Shown in pieces: positions 1-9,537 of a stretch of DNA of 64,000 nt. Location: NCBI GenBank assembly GCA_011523795.1, contig WTFY01000018.1:110100-174099 (forward strand). Reading direction: 5' to 3'. Each line of letters opens with the position of its first letter. The stretch's first letter is position 1. A model generated the notes under the pieces. It did not search any database and was not told the origin of the DNA. It worked only from the letters and a program-made list of their open reading frames with translations. The stretch comes from Gammaproteobacteria bacterium (GTDB lineage Bacteria; Pseudomonadota; Gammaproteobacteria; UBA4575). A program made the translations under genes and the position numbers.

Positions 1-83
1 AGCAGGACCACCACGGTCTTGTCCATCTTGTCGCTGATCACCCTGCCGTGCAGTGTGCGAACTTTTTTGACCTCGTCAGTCAT
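1..83 (-). CDS. rpsQ: 30S ribosomal protein S17, truncated by window edge
   Basis: Only the first 27 codons are in the window; the rest lies beyond position 1. The start ATG is at 83-81 and the product begins [20 protein letters not shown], which matches the S17 N-terminus, a primary 16S rRNA-binding OB-fold protein of the 30S subunit. Its start overlaps the end of rpmC by 8 bp, the usual S10-operon arrangement, so translation is probably coupled. Confidence 0.93.
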   Translation of the reverse strand, partial: MTDEVKKVRTLHGRVISDKMDKTVVVL

Positions 84-291
84 GCTTACCTCTTGTGCTG
101 CCCTCGGCCAGCTTTTCATTCATGATCGTCTTGACCCGGGCAATGCTTCTCCTGTTTGCCTTGAACTGGTGCACACGGGTCAGCTGGCCAATGCCGGACT
201 GCATGCGCAGGTTAAACTGCTCTTTACGCAAATCAAGCAATTCCCTGTTCAGCTCGTCCAGGTTTTTCTTGCGCAGTTCTTCTGTAGTCAT
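76..291 (-). CDS. rpmC: 50S ribosomal protein L29
   Basis: A 71-aa helical-hairpin protein of the L29/uL29 family that sits at the polypeptide exit tunnel next to L23. The family signature is visible in the N-terminal helix ([20 protein letters not shown]) and in the [20 protein letters not shown] segment. The C-terminus is slightly extended and acidic/polar (EGSTRGKHD). It lies 5 bp after rplP and overlaps rpsQ, as expected in the S10 operon. Confidence 0.95.
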   Translation of the reverse strand: MTTEELRKKNLDELNRELLDLRKEQFNLRMQSGIGQLTRVHQFKANRRSIARVKTIMNEKLAEGSTRGKHD

Positions 292-296
292 ATCGC

Positions 297-710
297 TTAC
301 ATCACGCTACGTGAAACAAATATGGTCCGGACCGGCAATTTTGCGCCCGCCAGCCTGAACGCTTCCCGGGCCACCTTCTCATCCACCCCTTCCATCTCAT
401 AAAGCACCTTGCCGGGCTGAATCTTGGCCACCCAGTATTCGACATTGCCTTTTCCCTTGCCCTGCCTGACTTCCAGGGGCTTCTTGGTCACCGGTACATC
501 CGGAAACATGCGGATCCAGATCTTACCACCACGCTTGATATGGCGTGTCATGGCACGGCGGGCAGCCTCAATCTGCCGGGCCGTAACCCGTCCCCTGGTC
601 ACAGCCTTCAGGCCGAACTCTCCAAAACTGACCCGGTTGCCATTCATCGCCAGCCCACGGTTGCGGCCCTTGTGCTGCTTGCGGAATTTTGTGCGTTTTG
701 GCTGTAGCAT
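297..710 (-). CDS. rplP: 50S ribosomal protein L16
   Basis: 137 aa, the normal length for L16 (E. coli 136). It begins [19 protein letters not shown] and carries the conserved [20 protein letters not shown] stretch, including the arginine that YcfD/RoxA hydroxylates in E. coli L16. L16 binds near the A-site tRNA elbow and the peptidyl transferase centre and is a late assembly protein. It follows rpsC after 31 bp. Confidence 0.96.
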   Translation of the reverse strand: MLQPKRTKFRKQHKGRNRGLAMNGNRVSFGEFGLKAVTRGRVTARQIEAARRAMTRHIKRGGKIWIRMFPDVPVTKKPLEVRQGKGKGNVEYWVAKIQPGKVLYEMEGVDEKVAREAFRLAGAKLPVRTIFVSRSVM

Positions 711-741
711 CTATCCGTTCCTGAGATTCATGTACCCGCAG

Positions 742-1416
742 CTACCTGTCCGGATTCTCGTCCGTTTCCTTGGGATCCAGGCCGAATACATCACCCTTGT
801 ATATCCAGGTCTTGATGCCAATGATCCCGTAGGTGGTCTTGGCCTCGGCAAAACCGTAATCGATGTTGGCGCGCAACGTGTGCAGGGGCACCCGGCCTTC
901 ACGGTACCATTCACTGCGCGCGATTTCCGCACCGTTCAACCGACCCGCAACATTCACCTTCACACCCAGTGCTCCGAGACGCATCGCGTTGCCCACTGCA
1001 CGCTTCATGGCACGACGGAACGTGATCCGGCGTTCCAGCTGCTGGGCAATGCTCTCTGCCACAAGCTGCGAATCGATTTCCGGCTTGCGGATTTCCTCAA
1101 TATTGATTTTTACATTGTTCACGCTCAGGCCCGTCCGCCGCGCGACTTCCAGACGCAAGGCCTCGATATCTTCCCCCTTCTTGCCTATCACGATTCCAGG
1201 ACGTGCAGTGTGTATGGTGATGAACGCTGCCCGTGCAGGACGGTTGATCTGGATTCTGCTGACAGAGGCCTGGGAAAGTTTCTTCTTCAGATAATCCCGA
1301 ATCTCGAGATCACTGCTCAGGAAATCAGCATAATCCCTGCCGTCCGCATACCACTTGGAGGTCCAGTCGGTAGAAATGCCTAATCGCAGCCCGGTTGGAT
1401 GTACCTTTTGTCCCAT
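742..1416 (-). CDS. rpsC: 30S ribosomal protein S3
   Basis: 224 aa, beginning [20 protein letters not shown]. An N-terminal KH domain carries the GxxG loop ([10 protein letters not shown], about residues 75-84), followed by the C-terminal S3 domain with the [17 protein letters not shown] motif. S3 lines the mRNA entry channel and contributes to ribosomal helicase activity. The gap to rplV upstream is 102 bp, longer than other spacers in the operon; I saw no gene in it. Confidence 0.96.
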   Translation of the reverse strand: MGQKVHPTGLRLGISTDWTSKWYADGRDYADFLSSDLEIRDYLKKKLSQASVSRIQINRPARAAFITIHTARPGIVIGKKGEDIEALRLEVARRTGLSVNNVKINIEEIRKPEIDSQLVAESIAQQLERRITFRRAMKRAVGNAMRLGALGVKVNVAGRLNGAEIARSEWYREGRVPLHTLRANIDYGFAEAKTTYGIIGIKTWIYKGDVFGLDPKETDENPDR

Positions 1417-1518
1417 AATTCCCCTTCAGTCCAGTTGCTACAGCTTCAAGTAAATGTTTTATGTCTCTGTGTCCAAAGTCTGACAGTCAACCTGGCATCG
1501 CCTGCCCTGCATGTCGCC

Positions 1519-1851
1519 TCAACCGTCACTGACGACCACCGTGATGTGACTCGTGCGCTTCATGATTCGCGCGGCGCGTCCCTTGGCCCGTGCACGGAAA
1601 CGGCGATGTGTCGGACCGTCATCAACGAAAATTTTCTCGACCTTCAGTTCATCAATGTCCGCACCTTCGTTATGCTCGGCATTTGCAATCGCTGACTCCA
1701 GGACCTTCTTGATGATTCCCGCTGCCTTTTTCGGGCTGAACGAAAGGATCTCAAGTGCCCGGTCCACGGCCTGGCCACGTATCTGGTCCGCCACGAGCCT
1801 TGCCTTGCGCGGGGTAATGCGAATAAAACTCAGTCTTGCCGAAACCTGCAT
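1519..1851 (-). CDS. rplV: 50S ribosomal protein L22
   Basis: 110 aa, identical in length to E. coli L22. The core helix [16 protein letters not shown] and the C-terminal hairpin ([20 protein letters not shown]) that extends into the exit tunnel are clear. I chose the ATG at 1851; a GTG one codon upstream at 1854 is also possible. The rpsS stop TAG is at 1856-1854, so the genes abut (TAGTGATG) and are probably translationally coupled. Confidence 0.95.
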   Translation of the reverse strand: MQVSARLSFIRITPRKARLVADQIRGQAVDRALEILSFSPKKAAGIIKKVLESAIANAEHNEGADIDELKVEKIFVDDGPTHRRFRARAKGRAARIMKRTSHITVVVSDG

Positions 1852-1853
1852 CA

Positions 1854-2126
1854 CTATCTCGCCTTCCGGTCTCCCGAATGACCCCTGAATGTACGGGTGA
1901 TGGCAAACTCGCCAAGCTTGTGCCCCACCATGTTTTCACTGATCAAAATCGGCACATGCTGTCGCCCGTTGTGCACCGCAATCGTGACGCCCACCATTTC
2001 GGGCACGACGAACGAACGCCTTGACCAGGTCTTGATCGGCTTCCGGTCGTTGCTCGCAACCGCCTTCTCGACTTTTTTCATCAAGTGATGGTCTACAAAC
2101 GGACCCTTGCGCAATGACCTAGGCAT
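1854..2126 (-). CDS. rpsS: 30S ribosomal protein S19
   Basis: 90 aa beginning [20 protein letters not shown]. The reading frame is open 7 codons further upstream (to an ATG at 2147), but family alignment puts the start at 2126. The conserved [16 protein letters not shown] and [18 protein letters not shown] blocks are present. S19 sits in the 30S head and contacts S13 and the inter-subunit bridge. Confidence 0.94.
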   Translation of the reverse strand: MPRSLRKGPFVDHHLMKKVEKAVASNDRKPIKTWSRRSFVVPEMVGVTIAVHNGRQHVPILISENMVGHKLGEFAITRTFRGHSGDRKAR

Positions 2127-2157
2127 GTTCCGATCCCGCAACTTCAAAATTCATGCA

Positions 2158-2985
2158 TTACCTTCTGTTTCTACGCCGCACTATCAGGCGGTCCGTACGA
2201 TGATTTTTCCGGGTCTTGAACCCTTTTGTGGGCATGGCCCAGGGCGACACCGGATGACGCCCGCCCGAGGTACGTCCCTCGCCGCCTCCATGCGGATGAT
2301 CGACCGGGTTCATGGCCACCCCTCTCACTGTCGGGCGGACCCCACGCCAGCGTTTTGCACCGGCCTTTCCCAGCTTGCGCAAGTTGTGCTCGCTGTTGCC
2401 AACTTCCCCTACCGTTGCCCGGCATTCCAGCAGGACCTTGCGCGTCTCGCCCGAGCGCAAGCGCAACGTGGCGTAACTGCCTTCACGTGCCACGATCTGG
2501 ACCGCGGCCCCCGCACTGCGCCCAATCTGCGCCCCCTTGCCCGGTTTCATTTCAATGCAGTGCACAACGGTTCCTACCGGGATGCTTCGAAGCGGCAGCG
2601 TGTTCCCGATTTTGATCGGTACCTGCTTGCCTGAGATGACCTCGCTGGATGCCGAAAGGTTTTTGGGGGCGATGATGTAACGCCGCTCCCCATCAGTGTA
2701 CTTGAGCAGCGCGATGTTGGCGCTTCGGTTCGGGTCATATTCAATTCTTTCCACCTGTGCAGAGATGTCGTCCTTGTCACGCCTGAAATCGATTACCCGG
2801 TATCGCCGCTTGTGCCCGCCGCCCCGATGCCGGGTAGTAATACGCCCGGCATTGTTGCGCCCGCCACTGCTCCCCTTGTCGCGCAACAGGGCCTTGCAGG
2901 GTTCGCCCCTGTGCAGATCGGGCGTCTTGACCTGGACAGTGAAGCGTCGTCCGGCCGATGTAGGCTTTGCCTTTACCAATGCCAT
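2158..2985 (-). CDS. rplB: 50S ribosomal protein L2
   Basis: 275 aa (E. coli 273). It starts [15 protein letters not shown] at the ATG 2985; the GTG one codon upstream is less likely. The RNA-binding OB-fold/SH3 body contains [20 protein letters not shown], and the C-terminus has the invariant [18 protein letters not shown] loop with the histidine implicated in peptidyl transferase centre function. L2 stabilises 23S rRNA and subunit association. Confidence 0.96.
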   Translation of the reverse strand: MALVKAKPTSAGRRFTVQVKTPDLHRGEPCKALLRDKGSSGGRNNAGRITTRHRGGGHKRRYRVIDFRRDKDDISAQVERIEYDPNRSANIALLKYTDGERRYIIAPKNLSASSEVISGKQVPIKIGNTLPLRSIPVGTVVHCIEMKPGKGAQIGRSAGAAVQIVAREGSYATLRLRSGETRKVLLECRATVGEVGNSEHNLRKLGKAGAKRWRGVRPTVRGVAMNPVDHPHGGGEGRTSGGRHPVSPWAMPTKGFKTRKNHRTDRLIVRRRNRR

Positions 2986-3000
2986 CACAAATCCCTGTCG

Positions 3001-3297
3001 TTAGCTGAACCCGCCCAAATTGATATCGCTGCCGGATTCCAGGGTCACCACCGCTTTTTTCCAGGCCGCACGCCTGCCGGGCCGGCCTCCGAAAGTCTTG
3101 CGCTTGCCCTTCATGCTGATCGTATTGACATCGGTAACCTTGACGTCAAACAGCTTCTCCACCGCCTGCTTGATTTCGTGTTTCTTCGCATCCCGAACCA
3201 CGCGAAACACATGCTGGTTGTTCCTGTCAGCACTCGTGGCCGTCTTCTCCGAAACATGCGGAGACAGCAGCACAGTCATGATGCGTTCCTCGCTCAC
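3001..3297 (-). CDS. rplW: 50S ribosomal protein L23
   Basis: 98 aa from a GTG at 3297 that forms a 4-bp GTGA overlap with the rplD stop (3296-3294). A GTG at 3306 would add 3 residues. The segment [18 protein letters not shown] and the [18 protein letters not shown] block identify L23, the tunnel-exit protein that docks trigger factor and SRP. Length matches the family (about 100 aa). Confidence 0.93.
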   Translation of the reverse strand: MSEERIMTVLLSPHVSEKTATSADRNNQHVFRVVRDAKKHEIKQAVEKLFDVKVTDVNTISMKGKRKTFGGRPGRRAAWKKAVVTLESGSDINLGGFS

Positions 3298-3899
3298 TGC
3301 AGCCACTGTTCAATCTCCTGAAGTGCCGGCCTGGTGACCACCACGTGCTCGAACCTGAACAGGCTGACAGGGTCCAGGCCGCCCACCTCCGTCACTTCCA
3401 CTCCCGGCAGGTTGCGCACGGAAAGGTAAAGATTCTTGTCGGCCTCTTTCGTGACGATCAGCGCGGAGTCCAGTGCAAGTTCCTGCAGCCTGGCCAAGGC
3501 CTGTTTCGTACTGGGCGCGGTGACCGAGAAATCCTCTACCACATGCAGGCAATCCAGGCGGACCAGCTCCGACAGGATACTGGCATAGGCTCCCTTGACC
3601 ATTTTCTTGTTCAGTTTCTGGCCAAAATTGCGCGGCTTGGCTGCAAAGGTCACCCCGCCTGACCGCCACAATGGACTGCTCGCCGTGCCTGCGCGCGCGC
3701 GCCCTGTGCCCTTTTGCCGCCAGGGTTTGGCACCGCCGCCCCGCACCTCGCTCCGGCTCCTGTTGGCCTTGGAGCCACTGCGGGCACCGGCAAGATATGC
3801 CGTGACGGCCTGGTGCACCAGAGGTTCATTGAAACTGCGTGAAAAGATGTCATCCGATACCGTCACAGTAGATTCCGAGTTGGAGATTTTCAGTTCCAT
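3294..3899 (-). CDS. rplD: 50S ribosomal protein L4
   Basis: 201 aa, the same length as E. coli L4. The long tunnel loop is visible ([20 protein letters not shown], about residues 45-66). L4 contributes to the exit-tunnel constriction and, in E. coli, represses its own operon by binding the S10 leader. Translation of rplW overlaps its stop codon; it starts 13 bp after rplC ends. Confidence 0.96.
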   Translation of the reverse strand: MELKISNSESTVTVSDDIFSRSFNEPLVHQAVTAYLAGARSGSKANRSRSEVRGGGAKPWRQKGTGRARAGTASSPLWRSGGVTFAAKPRNFGQKLNKKMVKGAYASILSELVRLDCLHVVEDFSVTAPSTKQALARLQELALDSALIVTKEADKNLYLSVRNLPGVEVTEVGGLDPVSLFRFEHVVVTRPALQEIEQWLQ

Positions 3900-3912
3900 A
3901 CTTCAGCCCCTG

Positions 3913-4617
3913 TCAGCCTTTGTCCCCACCGGATTCACCTGCAGTCTCCTCTTCCCTCTCCTGCGCCGGCATGTTGACCTCACCGGCATCCACTGGACGC
4001 ACCACCACATCCCCACCGGGAGCTCCCGGCACGGAACCCTTGACCAGAAGCAGGTCCTGGCCCGCATCGACCTGAACGACTTTCAGGTTCTTCGTCGTGA
4101 CCCGGACACCGCCCATCTGACCCGCCATCTTCTTTCCCCTGAATACATGACCCGGGTCCTGGCACTGCCCGGTTGAACCGAGCGCGCGGTGGGATATGGA
4201 GTTCCCATGCGTGGCATCCTGCATTCTGAAATTGTGACGCTTGACCGTGCCGGCAAAACCCTTGCCTTTCGACACTCCCGTCACGGAAACCTTCTGGCCA
4301 ACCGAAAAAATGCTGACATCCAGTTCGGAACCCACGGCCAGGGCTTCAAGCTGTTTCTTCTCGGGCCTGAACTCATGCAGCCCCTTCCCCGCCCGGACAC
4401 CCGTCTTGGCAAAGTGGCCGGACATTGGCTTGTTGATATGCGAAGCCTTCCTGTCGCCGTACGTCACCTGTACTGCGCCATAGCCGTCAACCTCCTGCTG
4501 GCGAAGCAGCGTGACACGGTTGCTGGGCATATGCAAAACCGTCACGGGCACGGATTCACCCGTGTCCATGAATATGCGAGTCATGCCAACTTTTGTCCCA
4601 ACAAGTCCCAGCGCCAT
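3913..4617 (-). CDS. rplC: 50S ribosomal protein L3 with acidic C-terminal tail
   Basis: 234 aa, about 25 longer than E. coli L3 (209). The body is standard: [16 protein letters not shown] at the start and the [20 protein letters not shown] loop holding the glutamine that PrmB methylates in E. coli. The extra length is a C-terminal tail rich in Glu and Gly ([16 protein letters not shown]) with no counterpart in E. coli. An unusually long spacer with a strong hairpin separates it from rpsJ. Confidence 0.95.
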   Translation of the reverse strand: MALGLVGTKVGMTRIFMDTGESVPVTVLHMPSNRVTLLRQQEVDGYGAVQVTYGDRKASHINKPMSGHFAKTGVRAGKGLHEFRPEKKQLEALAVGSELDVSIFSVGQKVSVTGVSKGKGFAGTVKRHNFRMQDATHGNSISHRALGSTGQCQDPGHVFRGKKMAGQMGGVRVTTKNLKVVQVDAGQDLLLVKGSVPGAPGGDVVVRPVDAGEVNMPAQEREEETAGESGGDKG

Positions 4618-4669
4618 AATTGCGTTACGTCCGATCCAGATTGAACTGGAGTTTCATCTCCCCGTACAC

Positions 4670-4705
4670 TGCGACCCGTCATGGGTGTCCCCATGACGGG
4701 TCGCA
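4670..4705 (-). promoter_or_regulatory. 16-bp perfect hairpin between rpsJ and rplC
   Basis: A perfect inverted repeat: the arm at 4670-4685 (TGCGACCCGTCATGGG) pairs with 4690-4705 across the 4-nt loop at 4686-4689. It lies within the 194-bp rpsJ-rplC spacer. No T-run follows on either strand, so it does not look like a simple intrinsic terminator. An RNase III processing site, an mRNA stabiliser or an internal regulatory structure for rplC onward is more plausible; this role is inference. Confidence 0.7.
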
Positions 4706-4811
4706 TAAAACTCCACATTATCCCAAATTTGAGTATTTCAGGAAAGCATTATCTTCAAACCCCGTCACCTAGCAAAGGAAAGCCGCTTCCTGAACGGATT
4801 GACCCGGGAAC

Positions 4812-5126
4812 TCAGCTCAGCTTGATCTGGACATCCACACCCGCCGCGAGGTCCAGCTTCATCAGGGCATCCACCGTTTTGTCGGTGGGCTCGACGATGT
4901 CCATGATGCGCTTGTGCGTGCGAATCTCGTACTGGTCGCGCGCATTCTTGTCCACGTGGGGAGAGATCAGCACGGTAAACCGTTCCTTTTTGGTAGGCAG
5001 CGGAATCGGGCCCTTGACCCGGGCGCCCGTCCGCTTGGCCGTTTCCACGATCTCGCTGGCAGAACGATCAATCAGGCGGTGATCGAATGCCTTGAGGCGG
5101 ATACGTATTGTCTGTCCCGTAGCCAT
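4812..5126 (-). CDS. rpsJ: 30S ribosomal protein S10 (NusE)
   Basis: 104 aa (E. coli 103). Begins [20 protein letters not shown] and has the family blocks [17 protein letters not shown] and [20 protein letters not shown]10 is part of the 30S head and also acts as NusE, the NusB/NusG partner that links ribosome and RNA polymerase. It follows tuf by 34 bp, leaving no room for a long E. coli-style S10 leader in front of it. Confidence 0.96.
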   Translation of the reverse strand: MATGQTIRIRLKAFDHRLIDRSASEIVETAKRTGARVKGPIPLPTKKERFTVLISPHVDKNARDQYEIRTHKRIMDIVEPTDKTVDALMKLDLAAGVDVQIKLS

Positions 5127-5160
5127 CTTTGAGTATCACGGATCAGGCGGGTGCTACCTG

Positions 5161-6351
5161 TCATTCAATGATGTTGGACACTTTGCCTGCACCGACCGTA
5201 CGCCCGCCTTCCCGGATCGCGAAACGCAACCCTTTTTCCATGGCGATCGGGGCAATCAGGGAAACCATCATGTGCACATTGTCTCCCGGCATCACCATTT
5301 CCGTGCCGCTGGGAAGGTCGACCGCACCGGTAACATCCGTGGTGCGGAAGTAGAACTGGGGACGGTAGCCGTTGAAGAACGGGGTATGCCGCCCGCCTTC
5401 TTCCTTGCTGAGAATGTAAACCTCCGCCTCGAACTTCGTATGGGGGGTAATGCTGCCGGGCTTGCACAGTACCTGTCCGCGCTCCACCTCGTCCCGCTTG
5501 GTGCCGCGCAGCAGGACTCCGACATTGTCGCCTGCCTGGCCCTGATCGAGCAGCTTGCGGAACATCTCCACACCCGTACAGGTGGTGATCGAGGTCTCGC
5601 GAATCCCCACAATCTCAATCTCGTCGCCGACCTTGACCACGCCACGCTCGACACGGCCCGTAACCACTGTTCCGCGTCCGGAAATCGAGAATACATCCTC
5701 AACAGGCATGATAAAGTCACCGTCAATGGCCCGCTCGGGTTCCGGGACAAAACTGTCCATCTCCTCGACCAGCTTGAGGATGGAGGGCACACCGATGTCA
5801 GAGCTGTCCCCTTCGAGCGCTTTCAATGCAGAACCTATGACGATCGGCGTATCATCGCCCGGAAACTCGTAGGTGGACAGGAGATCCCTGACTTCCATTT
5901 CGACCAGTTCCAGCAACTCGGGGTCATCGACCTGATCGGCCTTGTTCATGTACACGAGGATATGGGGAACCCCTACCTGTCTTGCAAGCAGGATATGTTC
6001 ACGGGTCTGGGGCATCGGACCGTCGGCGGCACTCACCACGAGTATCGCACCGTCCATCTGTGCAGCACCTGTGATCATGTTCTTGACGTAGTCCGCATGG
6101 CCCGGACAGTCCACGTGGGCATAGTGCCGGTTGACGCTCTCGTACTCGACATGGGCCGTAGCAATCGTGATACCCCGCTCACGCTCTTCCGGTGCATTGT
6201 CAATCTGGTCATAAGTCCTGTATTCACCTCCGTGTGATTCCCCCATGACCTTTGTCAACGCCGCAGTCAAAGTAGTCTTGCCATGGTCCACGTGACCGAT
6301 CGTCCCCACATTCACATGAGGTTTGGTACGCTGAAACTTCTCTTTGGACAT
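5161..6351 (-). CDS. tuf: Elongation factor Tu
   Basis: 396 aa GTPase that carries aminoacyl-tRNA to the ribosomal A site. The start is set at [20 protein letters not shown] (6351); the frame is open 15 codons further upstream but that part is not family sequence. Motifs: P-loop GHVDHGKT (19-26), switch [10 protein letters not shown] and NKAD for guanine specificity, then the two beta-barrel domains. This is the only tuf in the window, although many Gammaproteobacteria carry a second one beside tRNA-Thr/tRNA-Trp. Confidence 0.97.
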   Translation of the reverse strand: MSKEKFQRTKPHVNVGTIGHVDHGKTTLTAALTKVMGESHGGEYRTYDQIDNAPEERERGITIATAHVEYESVNRHYAHVDCPGHADYVKNMITGAAQMDGAILVVSAADGPMPQTREHILLARQVGVPHILVYMNKADQVDDPELLELVEMEVRDLLSTYEFPGDDTPIVIGSALKALEGDSSDIGVPSILKLVEEMDSFVPEPERAIDGDFIMPVEDVFSISGRGTVVTGRVERGVVKVGDEIEIVGIRETSITTCTGVEMFRKLLDQGQAGDNVGVLLRGTKRDEVERGQVLCKPGSITPHTKFEAEVYILSKEEGGRHTPFFNGYRPQFYFRTTDVTGAVDLPSGTEMVMPGDNVHMMVSLIAPIAMEKGLRFAIREGGRTVGAGKVSNIIE

Positions 6352-6392
6352 CTTCTCTACCTCGTAAAATATCTTGATTACAACGGCCGGGC

Positions 6393-8492
6393 TCAACCAT
6401 TCTTCTTGATGATTGCGTCCGCCAAATTAGCAGGAACCTCTTTGTACTTGTTAAATTCCATCGAATAAGTCGCCCGACCCTGTGTGGCAGACCGCAGGTC
6501 CGTGGCATACCCGAACATCTCCGCCAGCGGGACCTCGGAAGCAACCACCTTCCCGGAAGGGCTATCCGTCATTCCTCCCACCATGCCGCGACGCCTGTTC
6601 AGGTCACCCACTACATCCCCCATGTGCTCCTCGGGGGTGACCACTTCAACCTTCATGATCGGTTCAAGCAATCTCGGATCGGCCAGCCTGGCCCCGTCCC
6701 GGAAAGCCATGGACCCGGCTATTTTAAATGCCATTTCGGAAGAATCCACGTCATGAAATGACCCATCATACAAGGTAACCTTGACGTCTACTACCGGATA
6801 ACCCGCTATCACACCATTGTATACGGCCTCCTTGACCCCTTTTTCCACGGCAGGAATATACTCCTTGGGCACCACCCCGCCCACGATCTCGCTTGCAAAC
6901 TCGAAACCGTCACCCGGCTTGAGCGGCTCAATCCTCAGGTACACATGCCCGTACTGGCCGCGCCCGCCCGACTGGCGGACGAACTTGCCTTCCTGCTTGA
7001 CGCTCTTGCAAATGGTCTCCCGGTAAGAGACCTGGGGCGCACCCACGTTGGCCTCCACACTGAATTCGCGTTTCATGCGATCGACGATGATTTCCAGATG
7101 CAGTTCACCCATGCCGGAAATGATCGTCTGGCCTGACTCATCGTCGGTGCGTACCTGAAACGAAGGGTCTTCCTGGGCCAGTTTCTGCAGGGCAATTCCC
7201 ATTTTTTCCTGATCGGATTTCGTCTTCGGCTCCACCGCCACGGAAATCACCGGATCGGGGAATTCCATGCGCTCCAGGGTGATTACATTGTCGAGGGCGC
7301 ACAGGGTCTCACCGGTCGTGATGTCCTTCAGGCCGACCGCGGCCGCGATGTCCCCGGCCCGTACCTCCTTGATCTCTTCACGGGAATTGGAATGCATCTG
7401 CAGAATCCGGCCGATGCGTTCCTTCTTTCCCTTAACCGGGTTGTAGACGGTATCGCCCGAACTCAGCACGCCGGAATACACCCGGAAAAACGTGAGGGTC
7501 CCCACATACGGGTCGGTGGCAATCTTGAAGGCCAGCGATGCAAACGGGTCATCATCCGAGGCGCGGCGCTCTGCCTGGGAACTGTCCTTGTCATCCAGGA
7601 TGCCCTGGATTGAAGGCACGTCGGTGGGTGAAGGCATGAACTCCACGATGGCATCAAGCATGGCCTGCACACCCTTGTTCTTAAAGGCCGTACCGCAAAG
7701 GGTAGGCACGATTTCATTGGACAGGGTCCGTATGCGCAGTCCCTTGCGAATGTCTTCCTGTGACAGGGTGCCCGTTTCCAGGTACCTGTCCATGATTTCC
7801 TCTGAAGACTCGGCTGCCGCCTCAATCAGTTCAGCCCGCCATTTGTCGCATTCTTCCTGCATGTCAGCGGGAATCTCATCCTTCGCAAAGGTCGTCCCCA
7901 TGTCATCTTCATTCCAGTAGATGGCCTTCATCTCGATCAGGTCCACCACGCCCTTGAAGTTCTCCTCGGCACCGATTGCAAGCTGTATGGGCACTGCCTG
8001 GGAATTAAGCCTTTCCCTGATCTGGTTCACGACATACAGGAAATTCGCGCCGGTCCGGTCCATCTTGTTGACGAAGGCCATGCGCGGAACCCTGTACTTG
8101 TTGGCCTGGCGCCATACGGTTTCCGACTGGGGCTCGACGCCCCCCACCGCACAAAACACGGCACAGGCTCCATCCAAGACACGCAGCGAACGCTCTACCT
8201 CGATCGTGAAGTCCACATGTCCCGGAGTATCGATGATGTTGATACGGTGCTCGTCAAACTGGCTGTCCATTCCATTCCAGAAACAGGTGGTGGCCGCGGA
8301 AGTAATGGTGATCCCCCGTTCCTGCTCCTGTTCCATCCAGTCCATCACTGCCGCACCGTCATGCACCTCTCCAATCTTGTGAGAGATGCCGGTATAGAAC
8401 AGTATGCGTTCCGTAGTCGTGGTCTTTCCGGCATCGATATGCGCCATGATCCCGACATTACGGTAACGCGATATGGGTGTCTTGCGTGCCAC
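6393..8492 (-). CDS. fusA: Elongation factor G
   Basis: 699 aa translocase GTPase (E. coli 704). It starts at a GTG (8492-8490) and reads [21 protein letters not shown]; the open frame continues 39 codons further upstream into rpsG but that is antisense-like filler. G1 motif AHIDAGKT (17-24), DTPGHVDFT and NKMD follow, then domains II-V with the domain IV tip [15 protein letters not shown]. It lies 22 bp after rpsG and 41 bp before tuf. Confidence 0.96.
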   Translation of the reverse strand: MARKTPISRYRNVGIMAHIDAGKTTTTERILFYTGISHKIGEVHDGAAVMDWMEQEQERGITITSAATTCFWNGMDSQFDEHRINIIDTPGHVDFTIEVERSLRVLDGACAVFCAVGGVEPQSETVWRQANKYRVPRMAFVNKMDRTGANFLYVVNQIRERLNSQAVPIQLAIGAEENFKGVVDLIEMKAIYWNEDDMGTTFAKDEIPADMQEECDKWRAELIEAAAESSEEIMDRYLETGTLSQEDIRKGLRIRTLSNEIVPTLCGTAFKNKGVQAMLDAIVEFMPSPTDVPSIQGILDDKDSSQAERRASDDDPFASLAFKIATDPYVGTLTFFRVYSGVLSSGDTVYNPVKGKKERIGRILQMHSNSREEIKEVRAGDIAAAVGLKDITTGETLCALDNVITLERMEFPDPVISVAVEPKTKSDQEKMGIALQKLAQEDPSFQVRTDDESGQTIISGMGELHLEIIVDRMKREFSVEANVGAPQVSYRETICKSVKQEGKFVRQSGGRGQYGHVYLRIEPLKPGDGFEFASEIVGGVVPKEYIPAVEKGVKEAVYNGVIAGYPVVDVKVTLYDGSFHDVDSSEMAFKIAGSMAFRDGARLADPRLLEPIMKVEVVTPEEHMGDVVGDLNRRRGMVGGMTDSPSGKVVASEVPLAEMFGYATDLRSATQGRATYSMEFNKYKEVPANLADAIIKKNG

Positions 8493-8514
8493 AGTCCGGA
8501 TCCTGAACCTGAAA

Positions 8515-8991
<477 letters not shown>

Positions 8992-9013
8992 CTACTTCAA
9001 GGAATGCGGGGCA

Positions 9014-9388
9014 CTATGACTTGGGTTTCTTGGCGCCGTATTTCGACCGCGCCTGCATGCGGTCCTGCACGCCCTGGGTGTCCAGGCTGCCCCGGACGGT
9101 ATGATACCGGACACCCGGCAGGTCCTTTACACGGCCTCCCCGGATCAGTACGACCGAGTGCTCCTGCAGGTTGTGCCCTTCACCGCCTATATAGCTGGTC
9201 ACCTCGAACCCGTTGGTCAGGCGCACGCGCGCAACCTTGCGCAGTGCGGAATTCGGCTTCTTGGGAGTGGTCGTGTACACGCGCGTGCACACCCCCCTTT
9301 TCTGGGGACAACTGGCCAGCGCAGGCACACTGCTCTTTTCCACCTTGCGCTTGCGCGGTTTCCGGACCAACTGGTTGATTGTAGCCAT
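9014..9388 (-). CDS. rpsL: 30S ribosomal protein S12
   Basis: 124 aa, the standard length. Start chosen at [15 protein letters not shown] (9388); 14 further codons upstream are open but not conserved. The decoding-centre loops [19 protein letters not shown] (Lys43 equivalent) and [11 protein letters not shown] are wild-type in appearance, so no streptomycin-resistance change is evident. It is the first gene of the str cluster and follows a terminator-like hairpin after rpoC. Confidence 0.96.
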   Translation of the reverse strand: MATINQLVRKPRKRKVEKSSVPALASCPQKRGVCTRVYTTTPKKPNSALRKVARVRLTNGFEVTSYIGGEGHNLQEHSVVLIRGGRVKDLPGVRYHTVRGSLDTQGVQDRMQARSKYGAKKPKS

Positions 9389-9403
9389 ACGTTTTCTATA
9401 CCC

Positions 9404-9437
9404 GAAATAAACAACAGGCCGATGGAACATCGGCCTG
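9404..9437 (-). terminator. Rho-independent terminator after rpoC
   Basis: On the minus strand a 9-bp GC-rich stem (CAGGCCGAT pairing with ATCGGCCTG, 9415-9437) with a 5-nt loop is followed directly by the T-rich run TTGTTTATTT (9414-9405). It sits between the rpoC stop and the rpsL start, the place where the rplKAJL-rpoBC unit should end. Confidence 0.75.
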
Positions 9438-9537
9438 CACTATAGCGGCGGAATTGTAGAAATCCATGGCCGTGCTGTCAAGCAGGAAGTCCGCAGGCAG
9501 TGACTTTTCGGGAACGCATCATGCAGTCTTTCAACGG

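Noticed and set aside
424..1383. Long plus-strand open frame across rplP and rpsC
   Set aside because: It is antisense to two well-conserved ribosomal genes and shows no SD or recognisable domain.
5092..6237. 381-codon plus-strand open frame inside tuf
   Set aside because: Antisense shadow of EF-Tu with no domain pattern.
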